Assembly (NCBI GenBank): GCA_965216205.1 | Contig: OZ244139.1 | Location: 3,906,001-3,970,000, forward strand | DNA: 64,000 bases | DNA from: CADEDH01 sp965216205 | GTDB taxonomy: Bacteria; Actinomycetota; Acidimicrobiia; Acidimicrobiales; SZUA-35 | Direction: 5' to 3' | Shown here: positions 1 through 6,634 of the stretch, in pieces | Layout: each line of letters starts with the position of its first letter | Position numbering within the stretch: position 1 is the stretch's first letter | Position numbers and translations under genes: made by a program | The notes under the pieces: generated by a model | Databases searched by the model: none | What the model saw: only the letters and a program-made list of their open reading frames with translations | What the model was told of the DNA's origin: nothing

Positions 1-713
1 CGCAGATCGGCGACCGAACGGGCGATAGGACCCTGCACAGCGGCGAGGTCGATCCCGACCGGCCGCTCGCCGGGTGCGGTGGCGTTGTGGCTGGGGATCC
101 GACCGATCGTCGGCCGAAGGCCCGACACCCCCGTGCAGTTCGCCGGCCAGCGGATCGAGCCGCCAGCGTCGTTTCCCAGTGCGAGGCAGCCCAGCCCGGC
201 GGCGAGCGCGGCCGCGGCGCCGCCGCTGGATCCACCCGGGGTGAGGTCGGGGTCCCACGGGTTGCGGGTGGCGCCGAACAGCGGGTTGTCGGTGTGCCAC
301 CGCCAAGAGAACTCGGGGGTGTTGGTTCGGCCGAGCAGCACCGCGCCGGTCGCCCGGAGGTGCTCGACCACTGGCGCGTCGCTCGGGGCCGTCGCGTCGG
401 CCAGGGCGGCGAGGCCGTTCGGGGTGGCCTGGCCAGCAACGTCGACGTTGTCCTTGATCGTGACCGGCACACCGGCCAGCGGGAGGTCCTCACCGGCGGC
501 GATCGCCCGGTCGACGGCGGCCGCCTCGTGGCGGGCCGCGTCGTTGATGCGGGTGATCGCGTTCAGCTCGTCGTTGACCGCCTCCACCCTCGAGAGGTGG
601 GTGTCGATCACGTCGACCGCTCGGAGTCGCCCCGATCGCACCGCCACCGCGACGTCGGTGGCCGTGGCGAACGGCAGTTCGTCGCCGTCCGCCGTTCGGG
701 CTGCTGGAGCCAT
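1..713 (-). CDS. Amidase signature family enzyme, C-terminal part beyond window
   Basis: Amidase of the Ser-cisSer-Lys signature family, which hydrolyses amide bonds to a carboxylate and an amine or ammonia. The first 237 or so residues are visible. The catalytic Lys lies in VTIKDN (residue 87), the cis-Ser in the GGSSGG loop (160-165) and the nucleophile Ser in GGSIRWPA (186). The rest lies outside the window. The ATG was chosen because a TACTAT box ends 6 nt before it. The gene is divergent from a Rieske oxygenase, with only 18 nt between the two start codons. The substrate cannot be read from sequence; the neighbours suggest an amide or gamma-glutamyl-amide intermediate, which is inference. 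Confidence 0.9.
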   Translation of the reverse strand, partial: MAPAARTADGDELPFATATDVAVAVRSGRLRAVDVIDTHLSRVEAVNDELNAITRINDAARHEAAAVDRAIAAGEDLPLAGVPVTIKDNVDVAGQATPNGLAALADATAPSDAPVVEHLRATGAVLLGRTNTPEFSWRWHTDNPLFGATRNPWDPDLTPGGSSGGAAAALAAGLGCLALGNDAGGSIRWPANCTGVSGLRPTIGRIPSHNATAPGERPVGIDLAAVQGPIARSVADL

Positions 714-718
714 CGTGG

Positions 719-725
719 CATAGTA
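719..725. promoter_or_regulatory. Overlapping divergent -10 boxes for two leaderless genes
   Basis: The 18 nt between the amidase and Rieske start codons hold one shared AT-richer core. On the minus strand it reads TACTAT, 6 nt before the amidase ATG. On the plus strand CATAGT lies 7 nt before the Rieske ATG. Both spacings fit transcripts that start at the start codon, and neither gene has room for a ribosome binding site. The two promoters should exclude each other. Confidence 0.55.
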
Positions 726-731
726 GGGCCC

Positions 732-2030
732 ATGGTCAGCCCGGACGTCAACCGCCTCCTGACGGCGTCGGGCCCCAACACCGGGGGCGGTCGGGTGCTG
801 CGCCAGTACTGGCAGCCGGCGGCTCTCACCGAGGAGCTCCGAGGCGACCGACCGGTGGTGCCGGTCACACTGATGAACGAGGAGCTCGTGCTGTTCGCCG
901 ACGAGCGGGGACAGCTGGGGCTGATCGGCCGGCGCTGCCCCCACCGCGGGGTCGACCTGAGCTTCGGACGCCTCGAGGACGGCGGCCTGCGCTGCCCGTT
1001 CCACGGGTGGCTGTTGGACGTCGACGGGACCTGCCTCGAGACGCCGACCGAGCCACCGGCCAGCACGTTCCACACCCGGGTTCGCCACTCGTCGTACCCG
1101 GTGGAGGAGCGGAACGGGGTCGTCTGGGCCTACCTGGGCGACGGGCCCCCTCCCCCGCTGCCGTCGTTCGACTGCTTCGCCGCGCCGTCATCGCACGTGT
1201 TCGCGTTCAAGGGCCTGTGGGCGTGCAACTGGCTCCAGTCGCACGAGGTGGGCATCGATCCTGCCCACGCCGCATTCCTCCACCGCTTCCTCGACGACGA
1301 CACCGAGGAGTACGGGCAGCAGTTCCGCGACCTGGTGGCCGACACCGGCGTTCCGATGACGAAGCTGATGCGGGAGGCGTCGGCCCCGACGATCGTCGCC
1401 ACCGACACGCCGTTCGGATTCCGGCTCCGCACGACCCGCCAGTACCGCGATCGGTTCACCCACGTGCGGATCTCGAACTGCATCTTCCCCAACGCGATCA
1501 CGATCGCGATGAGCCGCGAGATGAGCATCACCCAGTGGCACGTGCCGATCGACGACACCAGCAGCTACTGGTACTCGATGTTCGTGAGCTTCGGCGACCC
1601 GGTCGACGCCGGGGTGATGCGGGCCCAGCGGGCGGAGCAGGTGACGATGCCCGACTACCGGCCCCTCACCGGGCGGGCCGACCGGTGGGGCTACGACCCG
1701 GCCGAGCAACGCACGTCGACGTTCACCGGCATGGGCCGAGACATCAACGTGCACGACCAGTGGGCCGTCGAGTCCCAGGGACCGCTCTACGACCGGGCCG
1801 ACGAGCAGCTCAGCCCGAGCGACGTCGGCGTTCGAACCCACCGGCGGATGTTCCTGGCGGCCGCCGAGGACCCGTCGCCGGCGAACCTCGTCGGACGGGA
1901 CGGTGCGAGCCGCGGTCCGACCGCCATCGACGCCGTGACCACCGGCGACGACGTGGAGGAGCCGTGGCGCTCACTCGACGCGTCGCGACGGGCGGCGTCG
2001 ACCTGGGCCGAACCGCTCGACCAGCCATGA
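732..2030 (+). CDS. Rieske [2Fe-2S] aromatic-ring-hydroxylating oxygenase, alpha subunit type
   Basis: 432-residue oxygenase component of the phthalate 4,5-dioxygenase-like branch. The Rieske cluster ligands are Cys69-x-His71 (RRCPHRG) and Cys88-x2-His91 (CPFHGW). The mononuclear iron site is D176-x2-H179-x4-H184 (DPAHAAFLH). Enzymes of this type insert oxygen into an aromatic or similar ring using electrons from a separate reductase, which is not encoded nearby. It is followed 34 nt later by a glutamine-synthetase-like gene on the same strand, so the two probably share a transcript. The start is fixed by the tight divergent promoter. Substrate unknown. Confidence 0.92.
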   Translation: MVSPDVNRLLTASGPNTGGGRVLRQYWQPAALTEELRGDRPVVPVTLMNEELVLFADERGQLGLIGRRCPHRGVDLSFGRLEDGGLRCPFHGWLLDVDGTCLETPTEPPASTFHTRVRHSSYPVEERNGVVWAYLGDGPPPPLPSFDCFAAPSSHVFAFKGLWACNWLQSHEVGIDPAHAAFLHRFLDDDTEEYGQQFRDLVADTGVPMTKLMREASAPTIVATDTPFGFRLRTTRQYRDRFTHVRISNCIFPNAITIAMSREMSITQWHVPIDDTSSYWYSMFVSFGDPVDAGVMRAQRAEQVTMPDYRPLTGRADRWGYDPAEQRTSTFTGMGRDINVHDQWAVESQGPLYDRADEQLSPSDVGVRTHRRMFLAAAEDPSPANLVGRDGASRGPTAIDAVTTGDDVEEPWRSLDASRRAASTWAEPLDQP

Positions 2031-2064
2031 CCGCACCGATCGGCGCGGACGCCGGGGCCCGGCG

Positions 2065-3450
2065 ATGAGTCTCGGGGCGACGAGCACGGCCGACCAGCTG
2101 CTCGAACGGCTCGACGACGATGGCATCCACACGGTGCGGGTGCTGTTCGCCGACCAGCACGGGCTGCTGCGGGGCAAGGCGATCGCGGCGAACGCCATGC
2201 CGGCGGCGTTCGAGCGGGGCATCGGCGTGCCGGGCTCGCTGCTCCACAAGGACACCGGCAACACCTACGCGATCGGCCTGTGGGCGGCGACCGGTGACCA
2301 GGTCCTCGACGATCTCGTCGGCGCCCGCAACATCGTGCTCCGACCCGATCCGGCGACCTACCGTTCACTGCCGTGGGCGCCCGGGACCGGGGCGGTGCTG
2401 AGCGACCTCGAGACCAGCGATGGACGCCCGATCCCCCACGCCACGAGACGGATCGCCCAGGACGCGCTGGCCCGACTCGCCGACGACGGCCTCGCCCTCA
2501 AGGCCGGTCTCGAGCTGGAGTTCCACCTGTTCCGCGTCGGTGACGACGGGGAGCTCGGCCACAGTCATCCGGGGTGGGACCTCCTCGGCGACGACACCCT
2601 CGATCGGTTGGGGGAGACGGTCGAGCCGATCCGGGCGGGCCTGGTGGCGATGGGACTGGGACCGGTGAGCGTCGAGGCGGAGCTCGGTCCGAGCCAGGTG
2701 GAGATGACGTTCCCCCCGGCGCTGGGCCTGGCCGTGGCGGAGGACGCGCTCTATGTGCGGATGGCGATCAGGCAACTGGCCCGAGCCAACGGTCTGCGGG
2801 CGAGCTTCCTGAGCCGGCCCCGACTCGCCGGCGCCGGCGACGGGTTTCCGAGCGGGTGGCACCTGCACCAGTCGTTGGTGGCGGCCAACGAGCCGGACCG
2901 GCCGAGCGTGTTCGCCTCGACGGGCGACGATCTCATCTCGCCACTCGGTGCCTCGTTCGTGGCCGGCCTGCTGGAGCACGCTGCCGCCTCGTGCCTCCTC
3001 ACCACACCCACCGTCACCGGCTACAAGCGGTATCGACCACAGGCCGTCGCTCCGAACCGGATCTCGTGGAGCCCGGAGCACCGGGGGGCGATGCTGCGGA
3101 TCGTCGGCAACCCCGGCGACGCCGACACCCGAATCGAGAACCGGGTGGGCGACCCGGCCGCCAACCCGTACCTGTACCTGGCGTCACAGGTGCTGTCGGG
3201 GTTGGACGGGGTCGAGCGGAACCTGTCACCCCCCGACCCCACGGAGACCCCCTATGAGACGTCGGGCGGTGACCTGCTGCCCCGGTCGCTGGGCGAGGCG
3301 ATCGACGCCTTCGCCGCCAGCTCGATGTACCGCAAGTCGTTCGGCGACCCGATCGTCGACTACCTGGTCGCCCTCAAGCGGAGCGAGTGGAACCGGTTCC
3401 TGGCCACCGTGACCGACTGGGAGCACGCCGAGTACTTCGACCTCTACTGA
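2065..3450 (+). CDS. Glutamine synthetase family protein (amine gamma-glutamyl ligase-like)
   Basis: 461-residue protein with the GS beta-grasp and catalytic domains. Metal- and ATP-binding motifs visible are LELEFHLF (about residue 148), the HLHQS loop (about 265), the NRISW/HRGAMLRI segment and DTRIENRVGD (about 355). It is more like PuuA/GlnA-like enzymes that glutamylate amines than housekeeping GlnA, because the canonical GlnA N-terminal loop and adenylylation Tyr segment are not evident. It lies directly downstream of the Rieske oxygenase and near a divergent amidase. Aniline and alkylamine degradation clusters use a GS-like enzyme to form a gamma-glutamyl amide before oxidation, and this cluster could act similarly (inference). 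Confidence 0.85.
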   Translation: MSLGATSTADQLLERLDDDGIHTVRVLFADQHGLLRGKAIAANAMPAAFERGIGVPGSLLHKDTGNTYAIGLWAATGDQVLDDLVGARNIVLRPDPATYRSLPWAPGTGAVLSDLETSDGRPIPHATRRIAQDALARLADDGLALKAGLELEFHLFRVGDDGELGHSHPGWDLLGDDTLDRLGETVEPIRAGLVAMGLGPVSVEAELGPSQVEMTFPPALGLAVAEDALYVRMAIRQLARANGLRASFLSRPRLAGAGDGFPSGWHLHQSLVAANEPDRPSVFASTGDDLISPLGASFVAGLLEHAAASCLLTTPTVTGYKRYRPQAVAPNRISWSPEHRGAMLRIVGNPGDADTRIENRVGDPAANPYLYLASQVLSGLDGVERNLSPPDPTETPYETSGGDLLPRSLGEAIDAFAASSMYRKSFGDPIVDYLVALKRSEWNRFLATVTDWEHAEYFDLY

Positions 3451-3498
3451 CCCCCGCAATGGCGACCCCACGGATCGCTTGGATCGCTGGTGCCGATC

Positions 3499-3520
3499 GC
3501 TGGTGCCAGACACATCGTGC
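3499..3520. repeat. Convergent-gap hairpin repeat, copy 1 (degenerate)
   Basis: Carries the core TGGTGCCAGACACATCGTGC, found again near 9.4, 52.1 and 62.1 kb. It lies between the convergent ends of the GS-like gene and the sigma-partner gene. Here only one arm is well kept, and a short duplication of GATCGCTGGTGCC precedes it. Its position suggests a bidirectional terminator or a REP-like element. Confidence 0.6.
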
Positions 3521-3547
3521 GGGTGTGGCGCCGAGCACCGAGCAGCG

Positions 3548-3997
3548 TCAGGGCATCATCCACTCGGTGCGAACCGTCCACGACGGTGGATCGTCGAGGC
3601 TACGGCAGACGAGCGAGATCGGACCGTTCGGAAGCTCGCCGAAGAAGAACATCCCCGCCTCGTCGGCCTGCACCGTGGCGATCGTGTTCCCTCGATGCTG
3701 GAGATCGACGTTCGCCGGCCGTGGGGGCACGATCTGCCCGGCGAGCGATCGGTCGCCACCGACCTCGACCTCGACGGCGACCCGTGGCGACTCGAAGGTG
3801 AGCGTGCGGACGTCGTCGCTGCCGCGCATCGCCAACTGCTGATCGGCGAGCGAGTCGTGGGTGAGCGACGCCAGCTCGGCATCGATGGTGCGCCACGTCC
3901 AGGCGGCTTCTGCCGCCCGGACCACCCGATCGGGGACAGGGTCAGCCTGGTCGAGGCCTCGGCGGAGGAGCGCGAGCGCTCGTGTCTCATCGGTCAT
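3548..3997 (-). CDS. Sigma-factor-linked protein of unknown function, possible anti-sigma or CHAT target
   Basis: 149 residues, no signal peptide or membrane segment. The first ~50 residues look helical and include a WRTIDAELASL segment. The last ~75 residues look like a beta-sandwich of the carboxypeptidase-regulatory/transthyretin type (AGQIVPP...ADEAGMFFFGELPNGPISLVCR). The start overlaps the sigma-factor stop by 11 nt, so translation is probably coupled. It is the last gene of the subtilisin-cyclase-sigma operon. Position straight after the sigma gene suggests a sigma-binding role, but no zinc-binding anti-sigma motif is present. Function not known. Confidence 0.75.
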   Translation of the reverse strand: MTDETRALALLRRGLDQADPVPDRVVRAAEAAWTWRTIDAELASLTHDSLADQQLAMRGSDDVRTLTFESPRVAVEVEVGGDRSLAGQIVPPRPANVDLQHRGNTIATVQADEAGMFFFGELPNGPISLVCRSLDDPPSWTVRTEWMMP

Positions 3998-4559
3998 CTC
4001 GTACCTCTCCTTCGGCGCTCATCAACGCGAGCAACCGGTCGACGCACCGCTTCCGCTTGGGGCCGATGCTGCCGACGGGCATGTTCAGAATCCTGGCGAT
4101 CTCCCGATACGAGATCGGGGGATCGAGCACCCGGAGCCGGATCAGCTCCCGGCACTCGTGACCGAGCCGGCTGAACGCTCGGACGACGTCCGCACACTCC
4201 TCGGAGTCGATGAGGTGCAGATCGAAGTCGACGTCGTCGCCGGGACCATCCAGGTCGATCGGATCGACCACCGGCTCCCGAATGCGCTTGCGACTCACCC
4301 GGATGGCCTCCCGTCGGGCGGTCACCGCCAACCAGGACCCGACCCGGTCGGGCTCACGTATCTTGTCGAGGTTCTCCGCGAGCCGGAGCCAGGTGGTCTG
4401 GACGATGTCTTCCGAAAGCTCGGTGCCGAGACGGAACTCCCGCACCACCGACCACACCAGCCCGACGTAGCGGCCGACGAGCCGTCGCCACGCCTCTTCG
4501 TCCCCCGCCGCGGCCGCCTGCACGAGTAGGCCGATGTCCGCCTCTGTCACGGCAGGCAT
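3987..4559 (-). CDS. RNA polymerase sigma-70 family (ECF-like) sigma factor
   Basis: 190 residues with region 2 (WRRLVGRYVGLVWSVVREF, then SEDIVQTTWLRLAENL) and region 4 (LRVLDPPISYREIARILNM...GPKRKRCVDRLLALM). It directs RNA polymerase to a specific promoter set. The ATG lies 1 nt after the stop of the upstream cyclase gene. The next gene overlaps its end. It sits in one operon with a subtilisin and is divergent from a TPR-CHAT protease. Regulation by proteolysis of a partner protein is plausible from this arrangement but is inference. Confidence 0.93.
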   Translation of the reverse strand: MPAVTEADIGLLVQAAAAGDEEAWRRLVGRYVGLVWSVVREFRLGTELSEDIVQTTWLRLAENLDKIREPDRVGSWLAVTARREAIRVSRKRIREPVVDPIDLDGPGDDVDFDLHLIDSEECADVVRAFSRLGHECRELIRLRVLDPPISYREIARILNMPVGSIGPKRKRCVDRLLALMSAEGEVRDDR

Positions 4560-4560
4560 G

Positions 4561-5082
4561 CTAGTTGGGCTCCTTGTCGACGGTCAGGGTGCAGAACCGA
4601 CACGGCCTGCTGACCCCGCGAAGCATCCGCACCCGGCTGCGCCCCTCGAGCCCGGCACGTTCGGCGATCGCGGTCGACAACACGATCTCGTTCGCCGCGG
4701 CGAGATCGGTGAGCCGAGCGGCGACGTGCACGTCGAACCCGACGAGCGTGTGGAGCGAGCAGTAGAAGCTGCCGTAGTGCATGCCGACCCGCAGGGGGAC
4801 GCCCTGCGCCAGCGCCGCACGCTGCAACGCGATCCCGGTGGCCACCAGCGACCTCGGATCGGGCGACTGGAGCAGGAACCCGTCGCCGACGCAGTCGACG
4901 AGCTCGACGTCGTGCTCGGCCGCCAGCCGACCCGTCTCCTCCTCCAGTGCCTGGAGCAGGGCGAGCCACGCAGCGTCACCGATCCGCTCCGCCAGCGCCG
5001 TCGACGCCACCACGTCGGTGAACGCGATCGCGCCCTCCTGCACCTCGACGGAATCGACATCGGGAGCAGCTGCGGGGGTCAT
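4561..5082 (-). CDS. Stand-alone class III adenylate/guanylate cyclase domain
   Basis: 173 residues, essentially one cyclase homology domain. Metal-binding Asp residues are seen in AFTDVVAST and DCVGDGFLL, and the transition-state Arg in VHVAARLTDL. The usual Asn before that Arg (VNxAAR) is His here, so activity may be altered. The start was taken at the ATG overlapping the subtilisin stop as ATGA, rather than an earlier in-frame start, because upstream residues are antisense-like and Arg-rich. The sigma factor starts 1 nt after it ends. It probably makes a cyclic nucleotide for, or senses nucleotides within, the operon's signalling pathway. Confidence 0.85.
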   Translation of the reverse strand: MTPAAAPDVDSVEVQEGAIAFTDVVASTALAERIGDAAWLALLQALEEETGRLAAEHDVELVDCVGDGFLLQSPDPRSLVATGIALQRAALAQGVPLRVGMHYGSFYCSLHTLVGFDVHVAARLTDLAAANEIVLSTAIAERAGLEGRSRVRMLRGVSRPCRFCTLTVDKEPN

Positions 5083-6491
5083 GGCGTCGGCGGTGGATCG
5101 TCGGGGCGCGTCGGCTCCTCGACGTACGCCACCGTGTTGCCGACGAGTTGTCCGGTATCGATCAGGAGGAAGCCGAAGTCCGCATGCTCTTGACCGTTGC
5201 TCTCGAGCTCGGCTTTCGACGCCTCGACGTCCAGGCCGCTGGCGAGACAGTTCGCGAGCAGCGCTGCCACTTGCGGCGCGGCGAACGAGGTCCCCGTCCA
5301 CACCGCCCATGGAGTCGGGCCGATCCACTCATCCGGTTCGGGGTCGTAGGGATCGTCGTCGGCTCCGGTGCCGCGTTTCTCCTCGCCCTCCAGGTAGGTA
5401 CTGATGATGCCTTCGCCGATCACGGAGAAATCGACCCACGAACCGAAGTTGCTCCAGGTCGAGGGCTCGCCATTCCGGTCGAGCGACGACACCGCGACGA
5501 CATGATCGAACTCGTCGGCGAAGGCCGCCGGATAGATCCGGTTGCCCGAATGCTCGTTTCCGGCGGCGCAGACGACCATGATACGACCGGGTAGCGCTGC
5601 GACGTCGGCGAGGGCCTCCCTGATCAGCGGTGGTGGCTCGTCCCCGTAGTCGTCGGAACCGAGCGACAGGTTGATGACACCATGACCAGGGCCCTTTGCG
5701 ATCCTTTCCCCGGCTCCCCTGATCGCATCTGCGAGCTTCGAATCCGGAGCGAAACCAGCAGGTCCGATGACCCGCGTCACCTCGACGGAGACGGCCGGAC
5801 AGATCTGACGAATGACCCCGGCGATGAACGTTCCGTGTCCTGCGCTCAAGTTGAGGTAGCCGTCGTGGGCGAATCGGGGATCCTCGTCGCCGCCGACGTC
5901 GTGAAGCAGCCCCTGTGCATGGCCATCGCGGAACCTTCCAGTGTCGAGCACGACAACGATCCCTCCCTCACCGGCCTCGGCGTTCTCCGGCGGCTCGGGC
6001 AGGTCACAGCAGCAGGCTGGTTCCGCCCCGCTCTTGCTCTTCGTGACGACGTTCATGACCCGGAGGACGTTCGGCGTCGCCTGAGCCTCGCCCACTGCGT
6101 TGATCGCATCGATGACCGCGGCGAGGTCGACGTCGACCTGCGGGGTCACGAACCGGCGGGCGGTCGCCTCGGGATGGCGCTCGATCCTCACCCTCTCCTC
6201 CTCTGGGAGGTCGAACTCGTACTCGATGAGGATGGCCTGTGTCTGAGCCGGTAGCGGCCAGTTCGATGAGCTGATGACGAGCTCGCCGGCCACAACGGGA
6301 AGCCGAGTGCGACCGTCGCCATTGGACAGGAGAGCGACCTCCGCCCTGCAGCCATCGCGATCATCCACCGGACTCGTGTAGTCCGAAATGAGCCGCTCGA
6401 TGAGCCGATCCCACCGCGCCGGATCGTCCTGAAAGCGCTTGAGCACGGCGAGTTGACGGCGAAGGGCGTTGTAGTTCGCCTGACAGCACAT
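5079..6491 (-). CDS. S8 family (subtilisin-like) serine peptidase, intracellular
   Basis: 470 residues. The catalytic triad is Asp183 (VVLDTG), His219 (GHGTFIAG) and Ser402 (GTSFAAPQ), with oxyanion Asn312 (AAGNEHSGN). The first ~175 residues are an uncharacterised domain ending in a Cys-rich patch (ACCCDLPEPP). There is no signal peptide, so it should act in the cytoplasm. A good ribosome binding site, GGAGG, lies 7 nt before the ATG. It is first in the operon with cyclase, sigma factor and partner protein, and divergent from the CHAT protease. Two different protease folds facing each other across one promoter region suggests a proteolytic cascade. Confidence 0.93.
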   Translation of the reverse strand: MCCQANYNALRRQLAVLKRFQDDPARWDRLIERLISDYTSPVDDRDGCRAEVALLSNGDGRTRLPVVAGELVISSSNWPLPAQTQAILIEYEFDLPEEERVRIERHPEATARRFVTPQVDVDLAAVIDAINAVGEAQATPNVLRVMNVVTKSKSGAEPACCCDLPEPPENAEAGEGGIVVVLDTGRFRDGHAQGLLHDVGGDEDPRFAHDGYLNLSAGHGTFIAGVIRQICPAVSVEVTRVIGPAGFAPDSKLADAIRGAGERIAKGPGHGVINLSLGSDDYGDEPPPLIREALADVAALPGRIMVVCAAGNEHSGNRIYPAAFADEFDHVVAVSSLDRNGEPSTWSNFGSWVDFSVIGEGIISTYLEGEEKRGTGADDDPYDPEPDEWIGPTPWAVWTGTSFAAPQVAALLANCLASGLDVEASKAELESNGQEHADFGFLLIDTGQLVGNTVAYVEEPTRPDDPPPTP

Positions 6492-6634
6492 GGAATGTCC
6501 TCCAGAAGGGAATATGCGGGTGCCTCGACTCCCTCGTGGGACGGCGGCGTGTATCGAGGTGTGAAGAGGAGACCATCCCAGGCGGGTTGATACAAGCCGA
6601 ACCGACTTTTGGCCCCGAACCCGAGGCTCCTACG

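Noticed and set aside
5083..5328. Longer cyclase start giving an extra 82 residues
   Set aside because: The extension is Arg-rich antisense-like sequence inside the subtilisin gene; the ATGA overlap start fits the domain.
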